A stretch of DNA of 64,000 nt from Nocardia donostiensis (GCF_002081715.1 NZ_MUKP01000028.1:1-64000), one strand, 5' to 3'; counted from the stretch's first letter, positions 32,468-41,898 are shown. Made by a program: numbers and translations. Notes: generated from the letters alone by a model not told the origin.

Positions 32468-33910
32468 ATGATCGATGTGATCATTGCCGGCGGCGGACCG
32501 ACCGGGTTGATGCTGGCGAGTGAGTTGCGGCTGCACGGTGTGCAGGTGCTCGTGCTGGAGAAGGAGACTGAGCCGACCAGGCAGGTCCGGTCGCTCGGCC
32601 TGCACGTGCGCAGTATCGAGGTGATGGATCAGCGTGGTCTGCTGGAGCGGTTCCTTGCGCACGGGCGGCAGCACCCGGTCGGCGGTTTCTTCGCCGGTAT
32701 CGATAAGCCCTCCCCCGACCGGTTGGACACCGCGCACGCCTACGTTCTCGGCATCCCGCAGACCACCACCGATCGCCTGCTCGACGAGCATGCCGTCGCA
32801 GTTGGTGCCGAGGTCCGGCGCGGCTGCGAGCTGGTCGGGCTGAGCCAGGACGAACACGGGGTGACCGTTGAGCTGGCCGACGGCATACAGCTGCGTTCGC
32901 GCTACCTCGTCGGCTGTGACGGCGGCCGCAGCACGGTGCGCAAGCTGCTCGGTGTCGGCTTCCCGGGGGAGCCTGCCAAGGCCGAGACGCTGCTGGGCGA
33001 GATGGAGGTGGACATGCCGCCGGAGACGGTGGCCGAGGTGGTGGCCGAAATCCGCAAGACCCAGAAGCGGTTCGGCCTCGGCAAACTCCCTGGAGGCGAG
33101 TTCTACCGCGTCGTCGTGCCCGCCGACGGAGTGGCCGAGGACCGTGCGACCGCGCCGACCCTCGAGGAGTTCAAGAAGCAGTTGCGGGTAATCGCCGGTA
33201 CCGACTTCGGAGTGCATTCGCCGCGCTGGCTGTCTCGGTTCGGCGACGCCACCCGGCAGGCCGAGCGCTACCGGGTCGGCCGGGTGCTGCTGGCCGGTGA
33301 CGCTGCGCATATCCACCCACCGGCTGGCGGGCAGGGCCTCAACCTGGGCATCCAGGACGCGTTCAACCTCGGCTGGAAACTGGCCGCCGAGATCGACGGC
33401 TGGGCGCCGGAGGGACTGCTTGACAGCTACCACACAGAACGGCACCCAGTGGCCGCCGAGGTGCTGAACAACACCCGCGCGCAGATGGAACTGATGTCCA
33501 CCGAGCCGGGCCCCCAGGCAGTGCGCAGGCTGGTGTCGGAACTGATGGACTTCGAGGAGGTGAACCGGTACCTGATCGAGAAGATCACCGCGATCGGGAT
33601 CCGCTACGACTTCGGCGAGGGGCATGAGCTGCTCGGCAGGCGGCTGCGAGACGTGGGATTGAAGCGGGGGCGCCTCTACGAGCTGATGCACGGCGGCCGC
33701 GGGCTGCTGCTCGACCAGACAGGCCTGCTGTCGGTGGCGGGTTGGGCCGATCGGGTCGATCACATCGTCGACGTCAGCGAGGAACTGTACGTTCCGGCGG
33801 TGTTGCTGCGGCCGGACGGCTACGTGGCGTGGGTCGGTGACGATCAGCAGGATCTGCTCGGCCGGCTACCCGAGTGGTTCGGCGCTGCCGCCAGCCGAGC
33901 GCGCAGTTAG
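32468..33910 (+). CDS. rox: Rifampicin monooxygenase (Rox), 480 aa
   Basis: FAD/NADPH-dependent class A flavoprotein hydroxylase that hydroxylates rifamycins and leads to ring opening. The N-terminal FAD motif is MIDVIIAGGGPTGLMLASEL, followed by the family arginine region VRSLGLHVRSIEVMDQRGLL. The DG motif is YLVGCDGGRSTVRKLLGVGF and the second FAD motif is VLLAGDAAHIHPPAGGQGLN (about 276-295). From memory these agree closely with the N. farcinica enzyme. ATG at 32468 follows GAGGGG. The upstream RAE supports induction by rifamycins. Other aromatic hydroxylases of this fold exist, but the match and the element together favour Rox. Confidence 0.9.
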   Translation: MIDVIIAGGGPTGLMLASELRLHGVQVLVLEKETEPTRQVRSLGLHVRSIEVMDQRGLLERFLAHGRQHPVGGFFAGIDKPSPDRLDTAHAYVLGIPQTTTDRLLDEHAVAVGAEVRRGCELVGLSQDEHGVTVELADGIQLRSRYLVGCDGGRSTVRKLLGVGFPGEPAKAETLLGEMEVDMPPETVAEVVAEIRKTQKRFGLGKLPGGEFYRVVVPADGVAEDRATAPTLEEFKKQLRVIAGTDFGVHSPRWLSRFGDATRQAERYRVGRVLLAGDAAHIHPPAGGQGLNLGIQDAFNLGWKLAAEIDGWAPEGLLDSYHTERHPVAAEVLNNTRAQMELMSTEPGPQAVRRLVSELMDFEEVNRYLIEKITAIGIRYDFGEGHELLGRRLRDVGLKRGRLYELMHGGRGLLLDQTGLLSVAGWADRVDHIVDVSEELYVPAVLLRPDGYVAWVGDDQQDLLGRLPEWFGAAASRARS

Positions 33911-34021
33911 GGCCCAGAAAGGGCGGAACCTATCACCCGGATACGAGGCCCGAATCGCCTGGCATGAAAAGACTCCGAATCAACATCGGCAGACTGCCCC
34001 GACCGACCACGATCGAAATCG

Positions 34022-36013
34022 GTGGTTATCGAATGGGAACGCGTATTACATTGCGGCATGCCTTCCGCCGACGCGATCGATACGATCGACAAGAGCTCCG
34101 ATCCGTGGGCCGCGTACGACGCAGCCGTCGCCGCCGCTGGTTTCTGGACGATGGCACGCCAGCTCCCCGCCACCTTCTTGCGGGTGTTGCAGGAATGCTG
34201 GCAGACGAGCCGTCGCGATACCGCAGCGCTGGTGGTGTGCACGCTCTTCGCCGAGATCGGTACCGCGGTCGGGTTGCTGGCCACGACATCGATCTTCGAT
34301 CGTCTTCTGGAAGTGGGGCCGACACCCGAGCGTGTCCGGGCGGCGGCTCCTGCCCTGTTCCTCGTCGCCACCGTGCTGGTCGTGCGGGGTGCGCTGCGGG
34401 AAGGCGCGGTGTGGGCCAAGTCACGGCTGGGTCCGCAGCTGCGCCGCCGCCTCCGGACCCAACTGCTGGCACTGTCCACGAATACCCAGCTCACAGCTTT
34501 CGACGACGACGTTTTCAACAACACGCTGCATCGCATCCGGGAACGCGCCCCACACGCGATCGAGGATCTACTCGACAGCGTGCTGCGTTTGCTTGCGGGC
34601 GTGATCGGGCTGGCGATGGTGGCGGGTGTGCTGGGTGTGCTGCATCCGGTGCTGCTGCCATTGCTCCTGCTCGCGCTGGTGCCTACCTGGTGGGCGGCGG
34701 TGCGGTCCGCCCGGATGGCATACGAGGTGTTTTCCTCGTCCAGCGGCGCGGAGCGCAGGATGGAAACCCTCACAAACCTGATGGCCGACCGCGTGCCCGC
34801 CGCCGAGGTGCGCGCTTATACGATGCGCTCTTTCCTGCTCGCCGAGTTCGACAAGCTCGCCCGGCGTGTGCAAGACCGAATGCTGCGGCTGGAAAGCAAA
34901 CAAGCGGTGAGTCGTTCGGTCGGAGCGGCTCTCGGCGGGGTCGCCACCGGCCTCGTCTACCTGGTCCTTGGCATTCTGCTGTTCACTGCGACGATGCCAT
35001 TGGCGGTCGCGGGCACCGCGGTCATCGCCATCCGTACGGCCATGAACGCCCTGCGGGAACTGGTGGAAAGCCTCAACTGGAGTTATGAGAACGCCCTGTT
35101 CTACCGCGACTATCTCGATTTCACCGCAGACGCCGTAATACGGAAGGAACGGGAAGGCGGTGTCCCGGTGCCCGCTGACATGGACAGGATCGTCGCCCGC
35201 GATATCACCTTCAGCTACCCGAACGCGGAACGCCCTGCACTGCGCGGTCTCAGCATCGAGATCGAACCGGGCGAGGTCATCGCTATCGTCGGCGAGAACG
35301 GCTCAGGCAAAACAACTCTCGCCAAAATCCTGAGCGGCCTGTACGAACCGGCTACGGGAACCGTGACCTACGGCGGGATACGCCTGCAGGATATCGACCT
35401 GGCTCAGTTGCGCAGCCGGATCGCCGTGGTCGCACAGGATTTCACGCACTGGCCGTTCTCGGCCAGGCAGAACATCACCATCGGCCGCCACGACCGCCCA
35501 GACTCGGACGCCGCGCTGGCCGAGGCGGCCCGGGCATCCGGCGCCGACCAGGTCATGGCGCGCCTGCCCGAAGGCCCGGACACCCTGCTCGACCCCACTT
35601 ATCAGGGCGGAGTCGAGCTGTCCGGCGGGCAATGGCAGCGCATCGCGGTGGCGCGTGGCCTCTACCGTGACGCTGCCCTGCTCATCTGCGACGAGCCGAC
35701 CGCCGCACTCGACGCCCGTACCGAGCACGCCGTCTTCGAAACGATCCGCGAACACGCGGCCCAGCGCACCGTCGTCTTGATCACGCACCGTCTGGCCAGC
35801 GTCCGTTACGCGGACCGGATCTATGTGCTCGAACACGGTCGGGTCGCCGAACAGGGCACGCATGGGGAATTGATGGCTCGCGACGGTATCTATCGCGAGT
35901 TCTACACTCTCCAAGCACAGGCGTATCGAGATCCGGAAACGAATATCGGTGACGGCGCGGATACCTTGCCGGGGGCCGAAGGTTTTTCCGAGCTGACCAA
36001 CCACCACACGTAA
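34022..36013 (+). CDS. ABC transporter, fused permease-ATPase (exporter type), 663 aa
   Basis: Half-transporter with an N-terminal membrane domain (hydrophobic segments about 65-90, 110-130, 195-225, 290-325) and a C-terminal ATPase. Walker A is IVGENGSGKTTLAKIL, the signature motif VELSGGQWQRIAVAR, Walker B ALLICDEPTAALDA and the switch His is in VLITHRLASVRYA. It probably works as a homodimer exporting a small hydrophobic compound or peptide. GTG at 34022 and ATG at 34058 are both possible starts; neither has a good Shine-Dalgarno. It begins 111 nt after rox and could share its transcript. Confidence 0.88.
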   Translation: MVIEWERVLHCGMPSADAIDTIDKSSDPWAAYDAAVAAAGFWTMARQLPATFLRVLQECWQTSRRDTAALVVCTLFAEIGTAVGLLATTSIFDRLLEVGPTPERVRAAAPALFLVATVLVVRGALREGAVWAKSRLGPQLRRRLRTQLLALSTNTQLTAFDDDVFNNTLHRIRERAPHAIEDLLDSVLRLLAGVIGLAMVAGVLGVLHPVLLPLLLLALVPTWWAAVRSARMAYEVFSSSSGAERRMETLTNLMADRVPAAEVRAYTMRSFLLAEFDKLARRVQDRMLRLESKQAVSRSVGAALGGVATGLVYLVLGILLFTATMPLAVAGTAVIAIRTAMNALRELVESLNWSYENALFYRDYLDFTADAVIRKEREGGVPVPADMDRIVARDITFSYPNAERPALRGLSIEIEPGEVIAIVGENGSGKTTLAKILSGLYEPATGTVTYGGIRLQDIDLAQLRSRIAVVAQDFTHWPFSARQNITIGRHDRPDSDAALAEAARASGADQVMARLPEGPDTLLDPTYQGGVELSGGQWQRIAVARGLYRDAALLICDEPTAALDARTEHAVFETIREHAAQRTVVLITHRLASVRYADRIYVLEHGRVAEQGTHGELMARDGIYREFYTLQAQAYRDPETNIGDGADTLPGAEGFSELTNHHT

Positions 36014-36250
36014 AGGACACCCCGCCAGGTGCACGGTTCCATTCGTTCGAGGTGGTCGGCGAGGATTTGCTGATGCTGACGGTGGTGGTGTCATCCGGAA
36101 AACGCTCGGCCGGGCCTGTTTTGGGCATCGACGATAAGGATGCCTATGAGGGGTTTGCCCGATACTCCTGATGGAGCAGCACGAATACGGTCCCGGCCCG
36201 GCCGAGCGGTTCGGCCGACACTACTGCCGTCGAATTGCTTTGATCAGCCG

Positions 36251-36808
36251 TCAGAAACGCCGCGCGCCACTGACGGGCATGGATGACACCGGAGCGAGTT
36301 CCACGCCCACCCCGTATGTCGCGGCGTGAATGATGGTGCCGTTGCCGGCATAGAGTCCCGAATGACTGCCGCCGTAGTAGGCCACCACGTCGCCGGTTTG
36401 CAGCTCGTCCAGCGAGACCGGGGTGCCCGCGGCGAGCTGCTGGTAGCTTGTGCGTGGTACTTCCCGGCCTGCTTGCCGGTAGGACCATTGCACCAGTCCG
36501 GAGCAGTCGAAGGCGTTGGGGCCGGTGGCGCCCATACGGTATGGGGCGCCCAATTTGGTGCGTGCGGCCGCTACCGCGACCTCACCGGTGGAACGTTGCG
36601 GGGTGACGGAATTCCCGGACGGAGCTTGGATTCCGGGAATTCCGCTGGGTATCGGTATCTCGTCGGGGATTTCGAGAGTGCCGACGCCGATGATCGTGAA
36701 GGGTTGAGCTGTTGCGGGTGCGGCGCCGAAGAGGACGGCGCCGATCATTGCGGCCGCGGCAACAGCGATTGTGGTACCGCGGCGAAGGTGGTGCTGTACA
36801 GAATCCAC
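36251..36808 (-). CDS. Secreted NlpC/P60 peptidoglycan hydrolase, 185 aa
   Basis: Signal peptide: TTIAVAAAAMIGAVLFGAAP with cleavage near ATAQP. The NlpC/P60 domain begins AVAAARTKLGAPYRMGATGP; the catalytic Cys is in NAFDCSGLVQWSY, the His in GGSHSGLYAGNGT, and IIHAATYG holds the third position. It is a Rip-like endopeptidase that cleaves cell-wall peptides. GTG at 36808 has GGAGG upstream. It is a single gene. Confidence 0.92.
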   Translation of the reverse strand: MDSVQHHLRRGTTIAVAAAAMIGAVLFGAAPATAQPFTIIGVGTLEIPDEIPIPSGIPGIQAPSGNSVTPQRSTGEVAVAAARTKLGAPYRMGATGPNAFDCSGLVQWSYRQAGREVPRTSYQQLAAGTPVSLDELQTGDVVAYYGGSHSGLYAGNGTIIHAATYGVGVELAPVSSMPVSGARRF

Positions 36809-36985
36809 GTTTGCGGTCCTCCGTGCTCAGGTCGAGAGCCGGAGATTGCGAGGCCCGGGGCCGGGCTTTCACCGACTTCTCGAACAGCTTTTGGAAAACA
36901 CCACAGCTATGTGTCGGTCCAGCAAATCCGAGGAGCAATGCTTCGCCCTCATCGCGGCCATCGTGTAAAACGACACGGCAAAGTT

Positions 36986-37026
36986 GGATAACGAATCGAT
37001 AACGTTCTTGCGCCGCTCGGTTATCG
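36986..37026. promoter_or_regulatory. Three GATAACG boxes
   Basis: GATAACG occurs at 36987-36993 and 36998-37004 (11 bp apart, one helical turn) and inverted at 37020-37026 (GTTATCG). The array lies between the 3' end of the XRE-cupin gene and the NlpC/P60 gene, about 180 bp upstream of the latter. It is a candidate binding site for an unknown regulator. Confidence 0.4.
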
Positions 37027-37065
37027 GATGGGGATTCGGATCGACAAAAATTGCCCGAATTCGGG

Positions 37066-37650
37066 TTATGACCGGCGGTAGCTTGCCCGCAGATGGAACC
37101 GCTCCCCCTGCGGCCCGTAGATGCTCAGGTACTCGACCGGATGCTCGTCGGCATTGCCGAACCAGTGCGGCAGATGGGTGTCGAACTCGGCCACTTCACC
37201 GGGAGTGAGCACCATGTCCCGATCCCCCAGAATCAGCCGTAACTTACCGTTGAGGACGTAAATCCAGTGATAACCCTCGTGGATGCGCAGATCAGGCTCG
37301 CGGTCGGCCTCGCGTCCCGACAGGATCTGCTTGTACGCCTGCAGGCCGCCCGGTTTTCGGGTGAGCGGGATGAAGGTCTGCCCGTGCCGGGTCACCGGAC
37401 GCGCATACACTCGCGGGTCACCGGTCTCCGGCGCGTTGACCAGCTCGTCCAGCGGCACATGATGCGCCTTGGCCAGCGGTAACAGCAGCTCCAGAGACGG
37501 TTTGCGCTGCCCGGACTCCAGCCGCGACAGCGTGCTGACCGGGATACCGGTCACCTCCGACAACGCAGCCAGCGTCATCCCGCTGCGACGGCGCAGTTCC
37601 CGCAACCGCGGACCTACCGCCCCGATGACATTGTCGAAGTCGGACACCAC
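37066..37650 (-). CDS. XRE-family regulator with C-terminal cupin, 194 aa
   Basis: The helix-turn-helix is LRELRRRSGMTLAALSEVTG then IPVSTLSRLESGQRKPSLEL (about 17-55), and the cupin domain spans LRIHEGYHWIYVLNGKLRLI and LTPGEVAEFDTHLPHWFGNA with PVEYLSIYGP. Such proteins are small-molecule-responsive repressors. GTG at 37650 is chosen because the promoter at 37657-37685 places the transcription start on this codon, giving a leaderless mRNA. It is divergent from the methyltransferase gene at 37743, its probable target. Confidence 0.88.
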   Translation of the reverse strand: MVSDFDNVIGAVGPRLRELRRRSGMTLAALSEVTGIPVSTLSRLESGQRKPSLELLLPLAKAHHVPLDELVNAPETGDPRVYARPVTRHGQTFIPLTRKPGGLQAYKQILSGREADREPDLRIHEGYHWIYVLNGKLRLILGDRDMVLTPGEVAEFDTHLPHWFGNADEHPVEYLSIYGPQGERFHLRASYRRS

Positions 37651-37685
37651 AGTTCTATTGCAGTTCTGGCAAATTTCTTTGTCAA
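37650..37685 (-). promoter_or_regulatory. Leaderless promoter and direct-repeat operator of the XRE-cupin gene
   Basis: On the minus strand, TTGACA (37685-37680) and TGCAAT (37662-37657) are 17 bp apart and predict initiation at the GTG at 37650. Two AGAACTG repeats, 11 bp apart (37667-37661 and 37656-37650), cover the -10 region, a layout that fits autorepression. Confidence 0.55.
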
Positions 37686-37742
37686 GCGCACCGGAACGCT
37701 CGCAAGCTGGTCGCAAGTCACGAGTAGAGACGGAGAAACGAG

Positions 37743-38342
37743 ATGGACCAGCAGTTCTGGGACGAGTTGTACGGAAGTCAGGACCAACTGTTCAGCGGGT
37801 TGCCCAACGATGTGCTCGTCGCCGAAGTCGCCGGGCTCGAGCCCGGTCAGGCCCTCGACGTCGGCTGCGGGGAGGGTGCCGACGCCTGCTGGCTGGCCGA
37901 GCAGGGGTGGCAGGTGACGGCGGTCGACGTCTCCCAGGTCGCCCTGGAACGCGCCGCGAAAATCCGCCCCGACGTGTCGTGGTCGCACGCCGACCTCGCC
38001 GCCACCCCACCGCCGCGCCGTTCGTTCGACCTGGTGACAGCCCATTACTTCCCGATCGAGCACGAACCGGGCCACACCATCGTGCGCGGCTTGATCGACG
38101 CCGTCGCCCCGGGCGGGACGCTGCTGTTCGTCGGCCACGACCCCGCTGATTTCCCGGACGAACACGAACACGAACACGATTACGATCCCCGCGATTTCTA
38201 CCTGCCAGGGGAAGTCGCCGACCTGCTCGACGACGAATGGGTGATCCTCGTCAACGAAACACGAGCGCGCACCCGCCCCGGCCCGCCCGGCACCCATCAC
38301 GTAGCCGACCTGGTGCTACGAGCACAACGCAAGGCACGCTGA
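37743..38342 (+). CDS. Class I SAM-dependent methyltransferase, 199 aa
   Basis: Short methyltransferase: motif I ALDVGCGEGADACWLAEQGW (about 36-55), acidic motif II TAVDVSQVALERA, and FDLVTAHYFPIEH as motif IV. It resembles the tellurite-resistance/small-molecule methyltransferase group. The acidic His/Glu stretch near 138-150 (DEHEHEHDYD) is notable. ATG follows GGAGAAACGAG. It is divergent from the XRE-cupin gene; such pairs are common in actinobacteria and point to inducible modification of a small toxic compound. Confidence 0.88.
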   Translation: MDQQFWDELYGSQDQLFSGLPNDVLVAEVAGLEPGQALDVGCGEGADACWLAEQGWQVTAVDVSQVALERAAKIRPDVSWSHADLAATPPPRRSFDLVTAHYFPIEHEPGHTIVRGLIDAVAPGGTLLFVGHDPADFPDEHEHEHDYDPRDFYLPGEVADLLDDEWVILVNETRARTRPGPPGTHHVADLVLRAQRKAR

Positions 38343-38453
38343 GCCGCTTCCACCCGCCCTCCCTCCGCGCGCCACCCCAGTTTGTCAAGAGCAGATTGCT
38401 ATGGTCTGCCCACCTGTGCGCGGAACCGGGTAGCCACGAAGCGGAGGGAATTC

Positions 38454-40667
38454 ATGCGGCTGAACCGTCGGGCTCGAGGTGTGACGGGTGCGTTCGTGGT
38501 CACCGTGGCCGCGGTGCTGGCCGCGGCGACCGCGATATACGACCCTGGTGAGCAGCAGCTCACTCCGGCCGTCTCGGGTGAGGAGCTGGCCCGGCAGTGG
38601 ACGCACACCCATGACGGGCCACAGCAGTTCCCCGACGTGCATACGGAATCCGACGTTCCGATCACCATGAGCGACGGTGTCGTACTGAAAGCCAATGTGT
38701 ACCGGCCGATGCGGGACGGTAAGCCTGCCGATGGGCAGCTGCCGACGATCGTCACCATGACGCCGTATTCGAAACTGATGACCAGCCTGGTGGACGCGGC
38801 GATGAACCTGCCTGGCCTGCAACCGTTGACGATGGACCTGGTCGGGCGGATCAACCTGTCCGGAACACCGCTGAGCGGGTTCCATGAACTGGTGCACGCC
38901 CTCGACGGCGGCACCGTGCCGACGGTGCTCGGTATCGATCAGAAGCTGGTGCGCAGCGGATACAACCTGGTGTCGGTGGACGTCCGTGGCACCGGTTTGT
39001 CGCAGGGCGTATGGGACACGTTGGGTGCGCGCGAACAGCTCGATACCCGTGAGGTCATCGAATGGGCGGCCGGGCAGCCGTGGTCGAACGGGAAGGTCGC
39101 GATGAGCGGCGGGTCCTATGCCGGGATCAACCAGCTGCGTGCCGCCGAGGACGCGCCCGAACCGCTGGAAGCCATCTTCCCGGTGGTTCCGGGCAGCGAT
39201 CTGATGCGTGACGTGGTCGCACCGGGCGGCGGTGTCGGCGTCACCTTCCTTCCGCTGTGGTTGACCTCGGTGAACCGAGCCAAGCTTGTCCCGGATGTGT
39301 CGTCGATGCTCAACGGCACTTTCGACTGGAAATGGCTCAGCGACCGGATCGCCGACCCGGCCACCAATTACGATCTGCTCGCTCAAGCCCTGCTCACGCC
39401 GACATTGCACGAGGTGCCCGACGCGCTCGCGAATGCGCTGGACGAGGACAGCGCATTCCGGCAGAGCATCCTGGGCCACCCGGAGCGGGTGAATGTGCCT
39501 GCGTTCGTCTACGGCGGCTGGCACGATATCTTCGCCAACAGCGCCACCGACCTGTACAACAGGATGCCGCTGCCGCCGGGACAGAAACAACTGATCGTCG
39601 GCGACACCTACCATGCGAACCCGGGTTCGGGCACCGGGAAGAACGGGGCGCCACCCCGTTTGGATGTGTTGCAGCGAGCCTGGTTCGACCACTGGCTGAA
39701 GGGCGTCGACAACGGAATCACCGAATATGGGCCGGTCATCGTCCGCGAACAGGGCGGCGGCTGGGTGACTCTCGACCAGTTTCCGCAGCGGGGAATGACG
39801 CATCGCCGGGTCTATCTGTCCAACGAGCCGAGCGGATCCGCCCCGCACAGTCTGCACGACGGGTCATTGACCACCGAATTACCGCAGCAGCAGGCGAAAC
39901 TCACCGTCGCGCCCGGGATCACCACCCTGTGCTCGCGCGATGCGGCGCAAGGCTCGGCGGGTATCACTGCCTTGATCGACGCCTGCACCAAGGACTCCCG
40001 GATCGCCGAACGTAACGCGCTCACCTTCACCAGCACCCCCGTCGCCGAAGCAACCTCCATTTCCGGTCCGATAGCCGTGCACCTGAACACCGTGCACGAC
40101 GCCGGCGACGGCTACTGGAATGTCACCGTCAACGACGTCGCCCCCGACGGCACCTCCACGGTGCTGACCACCGGTCAGCTCACCGCTTCACTGCGTGCCG
40201 TCGACGAAACCCGCAGCACCCGCTCCGCGAGCGGCGACTTCACCGACCCGCACCATCCGATCACCCTCGACAGCATGCTCCCCGTGACGCCCGGCGAACC
40301 GGTCACCCTGGATATCGCGGTCATACCGACCCAGGCGGTCCTGCAGCCCGGCCACCGGCTCCGCATCGACGTATTCGCAGGCAACTCCCCCAAAGCGGTC
40401 CCGTTCCGCCCGATGCTCAACAACACCGAACTCAAACCGCAACACCTGGTGCTCGACCCGAACGCGCCGAGCTTCGTCAACCTGCCCACCGACCGGCCGC
40501 TCACTCCGGTCGCCCAGCCGCGGACCGACCAGGGGCAGCCGAACGCTCAGGAAGCTCCCTCCGCAGCGCCTATTCCCCCGGCTGCAAACCAGGTTCCGGC
40601 CCCGCCTGTGCCCACCCCCGAACCGGCGGAGACTCCTCGCCCGGCGCACGCCCCCGAACCGGCATAA
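38454..40667 (+). CDS. Secreted CocE/NonD-family alpha/beta hydrolase (X-Pro dipeptidyl-peptidase-like), 737 aa
   Basis: N-terminal signal or anchor (TGAFVVTVAAVLAAATAIY). The hydrolase core has MSDGVVLKANVYRP, the nucleophile elbow VAMSGGSYAGINQL (Ser near residue 226) and GGWHDIFANS with His; a jelly-roll C-terminal domain follows (LTFTSTPVAEATSISGPI, ILQPGHRLRIDVFAGNSP-like). The last 55 residues are Pro-rich (PAPPVPTPEPAETPRPAHAP), as for wall-associated proteins. ATG at 38454 has GGAGGG. It probably hydrolyses esters or peptides outside the membrane. Confidence 0.85.
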   Translation: MRLNRRARGVTGAFVVTVAAVLAAATAIYDPGEQQLTPAVSGEELARQWTHTHDGPQQFPDVHTESDVPITMSDGVVLKANVYRPMRDGKPADGQLPTIVTMTPYSKLMTSLVDAAMNLPGLQPLTMDLVGRINLSGTPLSGFHELVHALDGGTVPTVLGIDQKLVRSGYNLVSVDVRGTGLSQGVWDTLGAREQLDTREVIEWAAGQPWSNGKVAMSGGSYAGINQLRAAEDAPEPLEAIFPVVPGSDLMRDVVAPGGGVGVTFLPLWLTSVNRAKLVPDVSSMLNGTFDWKWLSDRIADPATNYDLLAQALLTPTLHEVPDALANALDEDSAFRQSILGHPERVNVPAFVYGGWHDIFANSATDLYNRMPLPPGQKQLIVGDTYHANPGSGTGKNGAPPRLDVLQRAWFDHWLKGVDNGITEYGPVIVREQGGGWVTLDQFPQRGMTHRRVYLSNEPSGSAPHSLHDGSLTTELPQQQAKLTVAPGITTLCSRDAAQGSAGITALIDACTKDSRIAERNALTFTSTPVAEATSISGPIAVHLNTVHDAGDGYWNVTVNDVAPDGTSTVLTTGQLTASLRAVDETRSTRSASGDFTDPHHPITLDSMLPVTPGEPVTLDIAVIPTQAVLQPGHRLRIDVFAGNSPKAVPFRPMLNNTELKPQHLVLDPNAPSFVNLPTDRPLTPVAQPRTDQGQPNAQEAPSAAPIPPAANQVPAPPVPTPEPAETPRPAHAPEPA

Positions 40668-40732
40668 ACTTTCCACAGCAGCGGAAACAGTTGCCTCCGA
40701 CATAAAAACCCTATGATCCGTAAAGTTTCCCC

Positions 40733-41734
40733 ATGGTGTCGCGTGAAATGCCCGAGCTGGTTCAGTCGGTAGTAGAGCAGTATCTACTCGACGGCGGCCG
40801 GCGCTACAACCGCAACGATGTGGTTGAACGGTCGGGGGTCCCGCCCGAGGTGACCACTCGGTTATGGGTAGCGCTCGGCTTCCCCACAGGCGGGGACGAA
40901 ACAGAACTGGACTACACCGAGGCCGATATCGCCGCACTACGCGATTTCCGGGATATCCGAGTGCTCGCCGAAACCGATATCCGCAGGCAGGCCGCGACCG
41001 CACGCACCATCGGGCAGACCATGGCCCGGCTGGCGGAATGGCAGGTCGATCTGGTGCTCGACGAGATCACGCGGCGGATCAGCGAAGCCGCGCCCGATGC
41101 GGACCCGGCCGAGGTGGCGAAATCAGCGACCGAGGCAACGGTGGCGGTGCTGGAACGGTTGCAGGTGTATGCGTGGCGGCGACATCTGGACGCGGCGCTG
41201 TCGCGGACACTCGACGGCGCGGGTACCGGGGAGGATTCCACGCGCGTGCTGGCAGTAGGGTTCGCCGATATGGTCGGCTACACCCGGCTGACCCGCCATC
41301 TGCACCCCGATGAACTCTCCACCCTGCTCGAGGCATTCGAGACGACCACGACCGCGGCGATCACCGAGAACGGCGGCTGGGTGATCAAGAACGTCGGCGA
41401 CGAAGTGATGTTCGCGGCCGAAACGGCAGTCCAAGCGGCCAGGATCGCGCTGGATATCCAGGAGACGACAATGACCGTCGACACCACGCCCGAACTGCGG
41501 GTCGCGCTCGCATACGGGCCGGTCCTGCAGCGTTTCGGCGACCTGTACGGCTCGGTGGTGAACATGGCGGCCCGATTGACCGGCGTCGCCCGCCCCGGCA
41601 CCGTGCTGATCGACGACGGCGCGGCCGCAGAACTGGCAGGCGACCCCGAGTTCAGCATCAAACATCTGCGCAGCGTCCGGGTGCGCGGCTTCAACCGGCT
41701 GCGCCCACACGTACTGCGCCCAGCCCGGCCCTGA
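40733..41734 (+). CDS. Class III adenylate/guanylate cyclase with N-terminal regulatory domain, 333 aa
   Basis: The first 160 residues match the Rv1264/Rv2212-type regulatory domain (YNRNDVVERSGVPPEVTTRL, LDYTEADIAALRDFRDIRVL). The catalytic domain has the metal Asp in VGFADMVGYTRL, the second Asp and Lys in WVIKNVGDEVMFAA, and the transition-state Asn/Arg in GSVVNMAARLTGVA. The key residues are intact. It is a soluble, probably pH- or lipid-responsive cyclase. It stands alone, after a short gap from the CocE gene. Confidence 0.9.
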   Translation: MVSREMPELVQSVVEQYLLDGGRRYNRNDVVERSGVPPEVTTRLWVALGFPTGGDETELDYTEADIAALRDFRDIRVLAETDIRRQAATARTIGQTMARLAEWQVDLVLDEITRRISEAAPDADPAEVAKSATEATVAVLERLQVYAWRRHLDAALSRTLDGAGTGEDSTRVLAVGFADMVGYTRLTRHLHPDELSTLLEAFETTTTAAITENGGWVIKNVGDEVMFAAETAVQAARIALDIQETTMTVDTTPELRVALAYGPVLQRFGDLYGSVVNMAARLTGVARPGTVLIDDGAAAELAGDPEFSIKHLRSVRVRGFNRLRPHVLRPARP

Positions 41735-41766
41735 CCCGTCCCCTACCGGCCGGGCAGGTCGAGGCG

Positions 41767-41886
41767 ATGCGTGCCGGTCACCCTTTGAATCCTGAGCAGC
41801 AAGCCACGGTTAACCAGTTGACCAGGGCATTGGACGAGCTACCGCCCTACGAAGGGCCGGTGACCCGTCGTGTCGAGGTTGGATGA
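41767..41886 (+). pseudogene. ADP-ribosyltransferase remnant, 39 codons
   Basis: MRAGHPLNPEQQATVNQLTR then ALDELPPYEGPVTRRVEVG resembles the N-terminal helix and first strand of ART-type toxins (the ALxxLPxYxGxVYRG region, where Arg of the RSE triad follows). It ends abruptly at TGA. It is short and the call is by motif only. Confidence 0.45.
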
Positions 41887-41898
41887 GAGAGGACAGAC

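Noticed and set aside
32283..32471. Cys-rich peptide frame (YVCCGDVGVLRCGCG) between the RAE and rox
   Set aside because: No ribosome-binding site or start; the cysteines come from GC-rich repeat sequence and the frame runs into rox out of register.
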